Positions 20,952 through 29,137 of a stretch of 64,000 nt of DNA are shown here, in pieces. The stretch comes from JAUSIF01 sp963711595 (lineage in GTDB: Bacteria > Pseudomonadota > Alphaproteobacteria > Rhizobiales > Xanthobacteraceae). The translations under genes and the position numbers were made by a program. Position 1 is the stretch's first letter, and each line of letters begins with the position of its first letter. The notes under the pieces were generated by a model. That model had not been told where the DNA came from, did no database searches, and worked only from the letters and a program-made list of their open reading frames with translations. The stretch is from contig CAVQER010000007.1 of assembly GCA_963711595.1 (NCBI GenBank), positions 744,001-808,000 of the forward strand. Reading direction: 5' to 3'.

Positions 20952-21458
20952 ATGGATATGGAGCGATCTGCGCCCAACGAGCGTCATCCGGCACCGCACC
21001 GCAACGGCGGCAGGGCCGCGCGCGAGCGGCGTGAGCCCATCAAGCTCGGGGTCCTGAACGATCACCTCGGCTATTTCATCCGCCGCCTTCAGATCTGGGT
21101 GTTTCAGGACTTCATGCGTGCTCTCGCGCGCGTGGACATCCGGCCGGCGCAGTATTCGGTGCTGGTCGTTGTCGACGCCAATCCGGGTCTGTCGCAATCG
21201 GACATCGCGGAGTTTCTCGGCATCGAGCGCGCGCGGCTCGTGCATCTCCTCGACCGCCTCGAGAAACGTGGGCTGACCGAGCGGCGCGCGTCGCCGAAGG
21301 ACCGGCGCTCGCATGCGCTGTACCTGACGCGCGAGGGGCAGCGCGCGTTGAAGAAGATCAAGTCGTTGGCAGCTCAGCACGAAGCGCAGCTCGCAGCGAA
21401 GCTCGGACCCGCAAAGCGCCAGCTGCTGATCGAGATGCTTCGCGAATTCAGCGACTAG
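20952..21458 (+). CDS. MarR-family regulator beside hydroxycinnamate genes
   Basis: Winged-helix regulator, 168 residues (a second ATG at 20958 is equally possible). The MarR core begins at LGYFIRRLQIWVFQDFM. The recognition region is LSQSDIAEFLGIERARLVHLLDRLEKRGLTERRASPKDRRSHALYLT, with key parts QSDIAEFL and SPKDRRSH. The divergent operon carries a Liv importer and a feruloyl-CoA synthase. In Rhodopseudomonas such an operon is controlled by CouR, a MarR protein sensing p-coumaroyl-CoA. A similar role is inferred here. Its stop overlaps the stop of the convergent psiE-like gene by three bases (CTAG). Confidence 0.85.
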   Translation: MDMERSAPNERHPAPHRNGGRAARERREPIKLGVLNDHLGYFIRRLQIWVFQDFMRALARVDIRPAQYSVLVVVDANPGLSQSDIAEFLGIERARLVHLLDRLEKRGLTERRASPKDRRSHALYLTREGQRALKKIKSLAAQHEAQLAAKLGPAKRQLLIEMLREFSD

Positions 21459-21937
21459 CCGGCGCGCCGGGGAGAAATTTCGCGCCGATCCTGCTCGCGC
21501 ACGAGCCAGTAGACCCCGCCCAATGCCAGCACCGCGGCAGACAACGCCAGCAGGTGAAATGCATCGGTCGCTGAAAGGTCGATAATCAGGAGCTTGCGGA
21601 CGATCGCGAGCATCGCGATGAGGATCACCGTGCGGGCCTGCACAACACCGTGCTTGCGCTCGGCCACCACAAGCAACGACCGCTTGAATTCTAGCGCAAT
21701 GATCACCGTAAAGATCATCCCGAAGATGGCCTGGAACACCTCGTAATCGGTGGGATCGAACCCACCCTTGCTGAGAATGCTGGCGGCGACCTTGAGCAGC
21801 AGATTCCAGACGGCGAACGCGACGACGACCGCGATCAGGCCGGTGAGGATAAGTACGACGGCGTGCTCAAACTTCTCGTAGAATGAAAGTACATTCCAAC
21901 GCGCGCGTGCCGCGGCCATCTCTTCACGGAGAGTCAT
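21455..21937 (-). CDS. PsiE-family (phosphate-starvation-inducible E) membrane protein
   Basis: Inner-membrane protein of 160 residues with four hydrophobic segments (about 25-50, 70-90, 100-120 and 125-145 from the chosen start). The PsiE family motif region DYEVFQAIFGMIFTVIIALEFKRSL is present, cited by its key parts FGMIFTVII and ALEFKRSL. The ATG at 21937 is chosen because GGAGG is five bases upstream; a start at 22078 would overlap the divergent gene. The molecular function of the family is unknown. Confidence 0.82.
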   Translation of the reverse strand: MTLREEMAAARARWNVLSFYEKFEHAVVLILTGLIAVVVAFAVWNLLLKVAASILSKGGFDPTDYEVFQAIFGMIFTVIIALEFKRSLLVVAERKHGVVQARTVILIAMLAIVRKLLIIDLSATDAFHLLALSAAVLALGGVYWLVREQDRREISPRRAG

Positions 21938-22070
21938 CGGATCCTCCACGAGCCGTCCGTAAATGTACGACAACTGCTTGTGCCTGTCTTCGGTATCGGG
22001 ATCAAAGCTGCGCTGTCGAAGTCGATCGGATATGGTGCCGTGAACTCCAACACGCAGAAGGAATTCGGGC

Positions 22071-22451
22071 ATGGACAAGAAGACCTATGATACGGGGATG
22101 GCGATCCGCACAGCCGTGCTCGGCAAGGACTATGTCGACAAGGCCACCCGCTCGGCCGACGACTTCAACCGCGCGCATCAGGAACTGGTCACCGAGTACT
22201 GCTGGGGTGCTGTCTGGGGTCGTGAGGGCCTCTCGCGCAAGACGCGGAGCATGCTCAATCTTGCGATGATCGGCATCCTCAATCGGCCACACGAACTGCG
22301 TGCGCACGTTCGAGGGGCACTCACGAACGGCGTGACGAAAGAAGAGATCCGCGAAGTGTTCATGCAGCTCACGATCTATGCCGGCGTGCCGGCGGGCGTC
22401 GACGCATTTCGCCTCGCTCGCGAGGTTTTTGCGGAAATGGAAAAGTCCTGA
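22071..22451 (+). CDS. Carboxymuconolactone decarboxylase family protein
   Basis: Small AhpD/CMD-fold protein, 126 residues, resembling 4-carboxymuconolactone decarboxylase (PcaC) of the protocatechuate route. It contains the family stretch YCWGAVWGREGLSRKTRSMLNLAM, cited as GREGLSRKTRS, followed by ELRAHVRGALTNGVTKEEI and the C-terminal YAGVPAGVDAFRLA. No CxxC redox pair is present, so it is not a peroxidase of AhpD type. A GGA-rich ribosome site precedes the ATG. It heads a short plus-strand run with a dehydrogenase and a hydrolase that may act on aromatic breakdown products. Confidence 0.88.
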   Translation: MDKKTYDTGMAIRTAVLGKDYVDKATRSADDFNRAHQELVTEYCWGAVWGREGLSRKTRSMLNLAMIGILNRPHELRAHVRGALTNGVTKEEIREVFMQLTIYAGVPAGVDAFRLAREVFAEMEKS

Positions 22452-22478
22452 GGCGAATTTCGCCGGGCGGAGTGCAGC

Positions 22479-23375
22479 ATGGAAATCGGATTCATCGGCG
22501 TTGGCACCATGGGCTTTCATATGGGCCGCCGCCTGATCGAAGCGGGCCACAAGCTCGTCGTGTTCGACACACGGCCAGAGGCTATCGAACGCTTGGTGAA
22601 GCTCGGCGCGAGCGCCGCTTCCTCATCTCGAGACGTCGCTGGCCGTACGGAAACGGTGATGGCGAGCCTGCCTTCCGTCGACGCGGTGCTTGCGGTTGCG
22701 ACCGGCAAGGACGGCGTGATCGAGGGAAGCAAGGTGAAGCGCTTCGTCGATCTGTCGACGACGGGCGCGCGCATGGCGAAGCGAGTCGCGGAGGCGCTGG
22801 CGGCGAAGAACATCGTACAGATCGACAGTCCCGTGAGCGGCGGCCCCGGCGGGGCAGAGAAGGGAACGCTTGCCGTGATGGTGTCGGGGCCGGCAGGGGA
22901 GATCGAGATGCTGCGGTCCGCGCTTTCCGTATTCGGCAACGTGTTCGTGATCGGCGACAAGCCCGGGATGGCGCAGACCATGAAGCTCGCGAACAATCTG
23001 CTTTCGGCGACCGCGATGGCGGCGACGTCGGAAGCAGTCGTGATGGGTGTGAAAGCCGGGCTCGATCCGACGGTCATGATCGAGGTGATCAATGCTGGCA
23101 GCGGCCTCAACACGGCGAGCCGCGACAAGTTTCCCCGTTCGATCCTCCCTCGCACCTTCAACTACGGTTTCACCAACGGCCTCATGTACAAGGATCTGAG
23201 GCTGTGCCTCGAGGAAGCGGAAGGCCTCGGCGTCTCCATGCGGGTCGGGAGCATGGTGCGGGACATGTTCAAAATCGCCGTCGCAGAACACGGGGTTGAC
23301 GCGGATTTCACGACCATCGTGAAGACCGTCGAAAAGCCTGCCGGGGTCGAAGTTCGATCGCGTGGCAGCAAGTGA
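22479..23375 (+). CDS. NAD(P)-dependent beta-hydroxyacid dehydrogenase
   Basis: 3-hydroxyisobutyrate dehydrogenase-family enzyme, 298 residues. The N-terminal Rossmann motif is GFIGVGTMG. The substrate motif is DSPVSGGPGGAEKGTL, and the catalytic Lys lies in KLANNLL at about residue 170. It oxidises a beta-hydroxy acid; the specific substrate is not readable. It lies 27 bases after the CMD-family gene and is followed within five bases by a metallo-hydrolase, so the three are probably one operon. Confidence 0.92.
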   Translation: MEIGFIGVGTMGFHMGRRLIEAGHKLVVFDTRPEAIERLVKLGASAASSSRDVAGRTETVMASLPSVDAVLAVATGKDGVIEGSKVKRFVDLSTTGARMAKRVAEALAAKNIVQIDSPVSGGPGGAEKGTLAVMVSGPAGEIEMLRSALSVFGNVFVIGDKPGMAQTMKLANNLLSATAMAATSEAVVMGVKAGLDPTVMIEVINAGSGLNTASRDKFPRSILPRTFNYGFTNGLMYKDLRLCLEEAEGLGVSMRVGSMVRDMFKIAVAEHGVDADFTTIVKTVEKPAGVEVRSRGSK

Positions 23376-23379
23376 CGCC

Positions 23380-24177
23380 ATGAGCGACGACGTACATGAG
23401 GTGTTCGCGGTCCGCTACGCGCATCACGACCGCAGGTCGCCGGAGAATTTCATCGGCGGCGATCCGCACGACGTGTTGCAGCCGCTCGACTACTTTGTGT
23501 GGGCGATCCGCGGACCGCACGGCACATTCGTCGTCGACAGCGGTTTCGATCCGGCAATGGCCAGGCAGCGCGGCCGGGAGATCATGAAGCCGGTCGGCGA
23601 GGGCCTGAAGGCGCTCGGCATCGATCCTGGCACGGTCGAACAGGTGATCGTCTCGCACATGCACTACGACCACGTCGGCAACTACGACCTGTTCCCGCGC
23701 GCGCGCTATCACCTTCAGGATCTGGAGATGAGTTTCGCGACCGGGCGCGACATGTGCCACTCGCATGCGCGCATCCCTTTCGAGGTTGAGGACGTTGTTG
23801 CGATGGTGCGCAAGGTATTTACCGGCCGCGTCCAATTTCATGACGGTGACGATGAGATCGCACCGGGGATCTCCGTGCACCGCATCGGCGGCCATTCGAA
23901 AGGGCTGCAGTGCGTGCGCGTGAAGACGCGACGCGGCTTCGTTGTCCTCGCTTCGGACGCGACGCATCTCTACGCACACATCGAGGAGGGGCGCGTTTAC
24001 CCCATCACTCACGATGTCGGCGATGTTCTCGAGGGGTACAAGACCTTGCGCCGGCTCGCAGGTGGATTGAGCCACGTCGTACCCGGCCATGATCCCAAGG
24101 TACTTGCTCGGTATCCTGCAGCTGCGTCTGGGCTAGAGAATTGGGTGGTCCGGCTCGACGCCGAGCCCATGCCATAG
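23380..24177 (+). CDS. Metallo-beta-lactamase-fold hydrolase (lactonase-like)
   Basis: Zinc hydrolase of 265 residues related to N-acyl-homoserine lactonases. The zinc motif HMHYDH is followed by a metal-bridging Asp (LASDATH) and a late His (VVPGHDP). The start is the ATG at 23380; an in-frame GTG at 23362 would overlap the previous gene. A lactone substrate from aromatic or hydroxyacid breakdown fits the neighbours better than quorum signals; this is inference. Confidence 0.88.
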   Translation: MSDDVHEVFAVRYAHHDRRSPENFIGGDPHDVLQPLDYFVWAIRGPHGTFVVDSGFDPAMARQRGREIMKPVGEGLKALGIDPGTVEQVIVSHMHYDHVGNYDLFPRARYHLQDLEMSFATGRDMCHSHARIPFEVEDVVAMVRKVFTGRVQFHDGDDEIAPGISVHRIGGHSKGLQCVRVKTRRGFVVLASDATHLYAHIEEGRVYPITHDVGDVLEGYKTLRRLAGGLSHVVPGHDPKVLARYPAAASGLENWVVRLDAEPMP

Positions 24178-24244
24178 GCGGGAAAATCTGCCTAATACCG
24201 CTCGCCGTGCTATCCTGACCGAAATTCATCGAGGAATCGTATCG

Positions 24245-26011
24245 ATGGCTGCCGGGAACAGCCCGTTGGCGGTCGCGCCGAAAGCGCCGGCGGAAGAAGA
24301 GGACGCCGCCATCAAGCGGCGGGTCGTCGTGCTCGGCGGCGGCTTTGCCGGCGTATACACCGCGAAGTACCTCACGCGCATGCTCGGCAGCCGGCACGAC
24401 GTGCGCGTCGAGCTCCTGTCGGAGGAAAACTATTTCGTGTTTCAGCCACTTCTTCCCGAAGTGGCGGCCGGCAGCATTACCCCAAATCACGTGGTCAATC
24501 CCATCCGCGATCTCGTGCCGAAGGCGCAGTTCCGGTGGTGCAGAATCGTCAACGTCGATACGCAGCAGAAGGTGGTGCGAGTCGCCCAGGGCGAAGGCCG
24601 CGAGCTGATCGAGGTGCCCTACGATCATCTGGTGTTCGCGCTGGGCAAAGTCAGCGACTTCGCGTCGATGCCCGGCGTCGCCGAGCACGCACTGCCGATG
24701 AAGGATTTGGACGACGCATTCCGTCTGCGGAATCACGTCTTTCGTTGTCTCGAGCTTGCCGACGTCGAGTCCGACCCGGCGGAGAAGCAGGCGCTCCTCA
24801 CCTTCGTGATCGCGGGCGGCGGATTTTCCGGCGTTGAGACCATCGGCGAGCTATCGGAAATGTTGCGCAAATGCGTTCCGAAGTTCGGCAACGTCGAAAT
24901 GCGCGACGTGCGGTTGTGCCTCGTGCATTCGCGCGACGTCGTGCTCCAGGAGATGGCGCCTGAGCTCGGCAGGGCCGCCAACGAGATGCTGCGCAAACGC
25001 AACGTCGAAATGATCCTGAAGACGCGCGTGCGCGCGGCGACGCGGCACGGCGTCTATCTGTCGACGGGGCAGTTCGTCGCGACACGGACGTTCGTCTGCA
25101 CCGTCGGAAACGCCGCAAATCCCGTCGTGAAGGACATTCTGGGGCGCGGCGATTTCGTCGAAGGACTGGTCGACGGTCGGGGCGTCGGCGTATTCGAAAC
25201 AGACCTTACGTTGAGGTGCAAGGGCCGGCCCGGCTACTGGGCAGTCGGCGACAATGCCGGCGTGCCGGATCCGATCAGCGGCGGGCTGTGTCCGCCGACC
25301 GCGCAATACGCGATCCGCGAAGCGAGGACCTGTGCGCGGAACATCGTTGCCGCAATCGACGGTCGTCCCCTCGGGGAGTTCCGCTTCAAGAGCTTTGGCA
25401 TGCTCGCGTCCCTCGGGCGCCGGGCCGCGGTCGCGGAGATCATGGGCGTGCGGTTCTCGGGCTTTCTCGCCTGGTGCGCGTGGCGCGCGTTCTACCTTTC
25501 CATGTTACCGGGCGCGGTCCGGCGCGTGCGCGTGACGCTGGACTGGGTTCTCGACGTCTTCTTCCCGCGCGACATCGCCCAGACCCAGACCGTGCGGACG
25601 CGCATCGTGCGTATCGATCATTACGAAGCGGGTGAGATCATCATCGCCAAGGGCGAGATCGGGCGCGAACTGTTCATCGTCCGGCGCGGCGAGGTCGAAG
25701 TGTTTCAGCCGGCCGACGATGGCGGCACGGAGGAAGTGATTACGAAACTGCACAAGGGCGACGTGTTCGGCGAGAAGGCGTTGCTCGAGGACACGTTGCG
25801 CAACGCGAGCGTGCGCGCAAAAGGCGCGGTCGACGTGCTGGTCATTTCGCGCGAGGATTTCACCGCGATGGTGTGCCAGTTCCCGGTGCTCGATGAGTAT
25901 TTCGACAAGCTCATGAAAGAGCGCTACCCGGCACAGGTGCCCGATGCGGTGCCGATCGCGCAGGCGATCGCGCGGCCGGTCGGCCAACCCGGCACCGGCC
26001 GCAGCCGCTAG
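24245..26011 (+). CDS. NDH-2-like FAD/NAD(P) oxidoreductase fused to a cyclic-nucleotide-binding domain
   Basis: Protein of 588 residues with two parts. Residues about 25-440 form a type II NADH dehydrogenase-like flavoprotein. This part has the FAD motif VVVLGGGFAGVYTA, the NAD motif VIAGGGFSGVE, and the FAD-ribityl site YWAVGDNAGVPDP. A short membrane-binding amphipathic region follows. Residues about 455-570 form a cNMP-binding jelly roll with the GEIGRELFIVRRGEVEV and FGEKALLEDTLRNASVRA signatures, here FGEKALLE and RNASVRA. The flavoprotein would pass electrons from NAD(P)H to quinone, with the cNMP domain as a possible regulatory input. The gene is monocistronic by spacing (67 bases before, 61 after). 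Confidence 0.88.
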   Translation: MAAGNSPLAVAPKAPAEEEDAAIKRRVVVLGGGFAGVYTAKYLTRMLGSRHDVRVELLSEENYFVFQPLLPEVAAGSITPNHVVNPIRDLVPKAQFRWCRIVNVDTQQKVVRVAQGEGRELIEVPYDHLVFALGKVSDFASMPGVAEHALPMKDLDDAFRLRNHVFRCLELADVESDPAEKQALLTFVIAGGGFSGVETIGELSEMLRKCVPKFGNVEMRDVRLCLVHSRDVVLQEMAPELGRAANEMLRKRNVEMILKTRVRAATRHGVYLSTGQFVATRTFVCTVGNAANPVVKDILGRGDFVEGLVDGRGVGVFETDLTLRCKGRPGYWAVGDNAGVPDPISGGLCPPTAQYAIREARTCARNIVAAIDGRPLGEFRFKSFGMLASLGRRAAVAEIMGVRFSGFLAWCAWRAFYLSMLPGAVRRVRVTLDWVLDVFFPRDIAQTQTVRTRIVRIDHYEAGEIIIAKGEIGRELFIVRRGEVEVFQPADDGGTEEVITKLHKGDVFGEKALLEDTLRNASVRAKGAVDVLVISREDFTAMVCQFPVLDEYFDKLMKERYPAQVPDAVPIAQAIARPVGQPGTGRSR

Positions 26012-26072
26012 CGGCGCCCTACAACGCCTTCTGCATGCGTGATAACGTTTCGCAAAACAGGGAGGCGACGCC

Positions 26073-27047
26073 ATGGCTCGTCATCTGCGCAATGCCGCAG
26101 TGTTTGCGGTTCTTTCCTTGGCCGCCCTTGGGCTTGCCGGGAACCGTGTGGCCGCGGACTCGATCGACCAGCTGAGCATCATGGCGCCGGCGGCTCCCGG
26201 CGGAGGCTGGGATTCTACAGCGCGCGCAATGCAGGAAGTGCTGCAGGCGGCGGGCATCGTGAAGTCCGTACAGGTGGAAAACGTCGCCGGTGCCGGCGGC
26301 ACGCGCGGTCTCGTGCAGTTCGTCAAGCGCAAGGGCGATCCCAAGGCGTGGATGATGTCGGGCCTCGTCATGATCGGCGCGATCGTCCTGAACAAGACGC
26401 CGCTTTCGCTGACCGACGTGACGCCGATCGCGCGCCTCACCTCTGAGTGGCAGGCCATTGCCGTGACACCGGACGCCAAGATTCAGAGCATGCGGGACCT
26501 GGTGGCGGCGTTGCGCGCGAATGTGGGCAGCGTGTCCTGGGGCGGCGGCTCCGCCGGCGGGACCGACCACATCACGGCGGCACTCATCGCGCAGGCGGCG
26601 GGCGCGGACGCGGCGAAGGTGAACTATGTCGCGCACTCGGGCGGCGGAGAGTCGCTTGCTGCGATTCTCGGCAACCACGTGAGCCTCGGCGTAAACAGCG
26701 TCTCCGAATTCATGCCGCTCGTGGAAGCAGGCAAACTCAAGATCATCGGCGTGTCGAGCGACAAGCGGCTCCCCGGCGTCAATGCGCCGACCTTCAAGGA
26801 AGCGGGCCTCGACGTCGTGATCGCGAACTGGCGCGGAATCATGGGCGCGCCCGATCTTTCCGCCGCCGACCGCGCCCTCGTTACGGAGCTCGTCGACAAG
26901 ATGGTGAAGTCGGACCAGTGGAAGGGCAAGCTCAAGGAACGCGGCTGGGAAGAGAATTACCTGTCGGGTGACGCGTTCCGGCAGTATGTCGCCGCCGAGC
27001 AAGCGCGCGTCGGCGAAATCATGAAGAGCATTGGCATCGGGCGCTGA
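26073..27047 (+). CDS. tctC: Tripartite tricarboxylate transporter binding protein (TctC/Bug family)
   Basis: Periplasmic solute-binding protein, 324 residues, with a Sec signal peptide ending near NRVAADS (about residue 27). The Bug-family first loop reads APAAPGGGWDSTARAMQ, and the second conserved stretch is VSWGGGSAGGTDHI. It captures carboxylates for the TctB-TctA permease. The linked tcuA makes tricarballylate or a similar tricarboxylate the likely substrate. GGGAGG lies nine bases before the ATG. Confidence 0.92.
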   Translation: MARHLRNAAVFAVLSLAALGLAGNRVAADSIDQLSIMAPAAPGGGWDSTARAMQEVLQAAGIVKSVQVENVAGAGGTRGLVQFVKRKGDPKAWMMSGLVMIGAIVLNKTPLSLTDVTPIARLTSEWQAIAVTPDAKIQSMRDLVAALRANVGSVSWGGGSAGGTDHITAALIAQAAGADAAKVNYVAHSGGGESLAAILGNHVSLGVNSVSEFMPLVEAGKLKIIGVSSDKRLPGVNAPTFKEAGLDVVIANWRGIMGAPDLSAADRALVTELVDKMVKSDQWKGKLKERGWEENYLSGDAFRQYVAAEQARVGEIMKSIGIGR

Positions 27048-27072
27048 AGCCGAAGCACGGTCGGTAACGACC

Positions 27073-28632
27073 ATGAAGACGCAATCGACGTTGACGCGCG
27101 AGACAGCGATCGGCCGCACTTGGGACGTGATCGTCGTCGGTGGCGGCAACGCCGGCCTGGTCGCGGCGTTGTCGGCGCGCGAGCAAGGCGCGGATGTCCT
27201 GGTGCTGGAGCGCGCGCCGGTGGAGGAACGCGGCGGAAATTCCGCCTTCACGGCCGGCGCGTTTCGTTGCGTTTATGACGGCGTCGACGATCTCAGAAAA
27301 GCGATGCCGGACCTGAGCGAAGACGAGGTCGCACGCACGGACTTCGGTTCGTACACCGCCGAACAGTTTTTCGACGACATGGGGCGCGTCACCGAGTACC
27401 GGACTGATCCGGAGCTGTGCGAGCTGCTGGTGACGCGAAGCCGCGAAACGATCTTATGGATGCGGAACAAGGGCGTACGCTTCCAACCGATTTACGGACG
27501 GCAGGCATTTCAGGTCGACGGCAAATTCAAGTTTTGGGGCGGGCTTACGATCGAAGCTTGGGGCGGCGGACCGGGCCTTGTGCAGGCTCTCTCCGATCAA
27601 TGCGCGCGCGAGGGGGTCGGCATTCTCTATGACGCACGGGCGCTGTCGCTCGTTCACGACGACGATGGAGTCCAGGGGGTACGGGCGCGCGTGGCCGGTC
27701 GAACCCTCGATCTGACGTGCCGCGCTGCCGTGTTGGCAGCCGGCGGTTTTCAGGCGAACGCCGAATGGCGCACGCGATATCTTGGGCCGGGCTGGGATCT
27801 CGCGCGCGTTCGCGGCACGCGTTTCAATACCGGCGACGGCCTCCGCATGGCGCTCGATATCGGCGCGATGCCGTGGGGCAACTGGTCGGGCTGCCATGCG
27901 GTCGGCTGGGACCTGAACGCGCCGCCGTTCGGCGATCTTTCCGTCGGCGACGGCTTCCAGAAGCATTCCTACCCGTTCGGCATCATGCTGAACGCGGCGG
28001 GCGAGCGGTTCGTCGACGAAGGCGCGGACTTTCGCAACTACACCTATGCGAAGTACGGCCGGGTCATCCTGGATCAGCCGCACCAGCTTGCCTGGCAGAT
28101 ATTCGACAGGAAAGTGGTGCACCTCCTGCGCGACGAATACCGCATCAAGCGCGTGACCAAGGTGCGCGCCGATACGATCGAGGAACTGGCCGCAAAACTG
28201 GAGGGGGTGAGCGCTGAGCCGGCGCTCGCGACGATCCGTGCATACAATGCTGCTGTCGACAAGAACGCGCCGTTCGACCCCAACGTCAAGGACGGACGCC
28301 GTACGCACGGGCTGAAGATCGACAAGACGAACTGGGCGAACACGATCGACGAGCCTCCGTTCGAGGCCTACGGGGTGACGTGCGGCATCACCTTTACGTT
28401 CGGCGGGCTGCGCATCGATCGCGACGCGCGCGTGCTCGACGTCGATGAGCGCGTGATTGCGGGCCTGTGCGCGGCGGGGGAGCTCGTGGGCGGCCTGTTC
28501 TATTTCAACTATCCGGGCGGGACCGGCCTCATGGCGGGTGCCGTCTTCGGACGAATTGCCGGCGGATCCGCTGCGCGTGCCGCCGCGGAACGTGCAGGCA
28601 TGAAGTCGACACGCAGACCCAAGGCCGTGTGA
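27073..28632 (+). CDS. tcuA: FAD-dependent tricarballylate dehydrogenase TcuA
   Basis: Flavoprotein of the fumarate-reductase/succinate-dehydrogenase family, 519 residues from the ATG at 27073. It is expected to oxidise tricarballylate to cis-aconitate in the cytoplasm. The dinucleotide motif is VIVVGGGNAGLVAALSA; GGNSAFTAGAFR is the FAD-isoalloxazine loop; the C-terminal GELVGGLFYFNYPGGTGLMAGAVFGR completes the FAD site (key parts GELVGGLFY and NYPGGTG). It lies 25 bases after tctC. No tcuB (the iron-sulfur/heme partner of Salmonella) is seen, so reoxidation must use another carrier. The gene is intact although the two permease genes after it are frameshifted. Confidence 0.88.
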   Translation: MKTQSTLTRETAIGRTWDVIVVGGGNAGLVAALSAREQGADVLVLERAPVEERGGNSAFTAGAFRCVYDGVDDLRKAMPDLSEDEVARTDFGSYTAEQFFDDMGRVTEYRTDPELCELLVTRSRETILWMRNKGVRFQPIYGRQAFQVDGKFKFWGGLTIEAWGGGPGLVQALSDQCAREGVGILYDARALSLVHDDDGVQGVRARVAGRTLDLTCRAAVLAAGGFQANAEWRTRYLGPGWDLARVRGTRFNTGDGLRMALDIGAMPWGNWSGCHAVGWDLNAPPFGDLSVGDGFQKHSYPFGIMLNAAGERFVDEGADFRNYTYAKYGRVILDQPHQLAWQIFDRKVVHLLRDEYRIKRVTKVRADTIEELAAKLEGVSAEPALATIRAYNAAVDKNAPFDPNVKDGRRTHGLKIDKTNWANTIDEPPFEAYGVTCGITFTFGGLRIDRDARVLDVDERVIAGLCAAGELVGGLFYFNYPGGTGLMAGAVFGRIAGGSAARAAAERAGMKSTRRPKAV

Positions 28633-28641
28633 ACAACGACC

Positions 28642-29119
28642 ATGAATCGCGCTGGACTTCCGGCGGCCGCCTTCGCACTTCTCGTGGCGGCGGGCGCCAT
28701 GGTGCTGTTTTTCGTCGCGCTCCAAATTCATGTGCGCGCGGTCGATGTGCTCTGGGGCCCGCGTCTGTTTCCCGTTGCGGTCATGGCGGCGCTCGCATTG
28801 ACCGGGGTTTCGGTCGCGGCTTCTTGAGTTGTTTTTTAGCGACCACGGAGAGCGGCCCGCGGAGCCAAACGACTGGAAGGCGATGGCGTTCGTGCTCGCG
28901 GGACTCCTGCTGTTCGGCATGCTCGTCGAGCCGCTCGGCTTCATGATCGCCGCCGCGGCCTTGTTCGTCTTCGTGTCGCGCGGATTTGGATCGGAACGGC
29001 TTGCGCTTGACGCCGCGATCGGGTTTGCGCTTGGAGGCGCGATCTATTTCCTGTTCGCGCAAGTGCTCGGCCTCTATCTGCCGGGCGGATCGCTTCTCTC
29101 CGCATTTGCCGGGCAGTAG
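28642..29119 (+). pseudogene. tctB: Tripartite tricarboxylate transporter TctB, one-base insertion
   Basis: Small membrane subunit with four hydrophobic segments, 158 residues when corrected. The first 61 codons (MNRAGLPAAA... to GVSVAAS) end at a TGA at 28825-28827. The remainder, in another frame from 28829, reads LFFSDHGERPAEPNDWK and carries the second pair of membrane segments. Removing one base in TTCTTGAG (28821-28828) joins VAASELFFSD. It starts nine bases after tcuA. Homology is inferred from position, size and topology, as TctB is poorly conserved. Confidence 0.78.
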
Positions 29120-29137
29120 AAAAATGGCGGTGGGGCG

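Noticed and set aside
28821..28829. Programmed +1 frameshift of the RF2 type in tctB
   Set aside because: The site reads TCT TGA G, not CTT TGA C, and lacks the upstream Shine-Dalgarno stimulator; tctA and other genes have lesions without stop codons.
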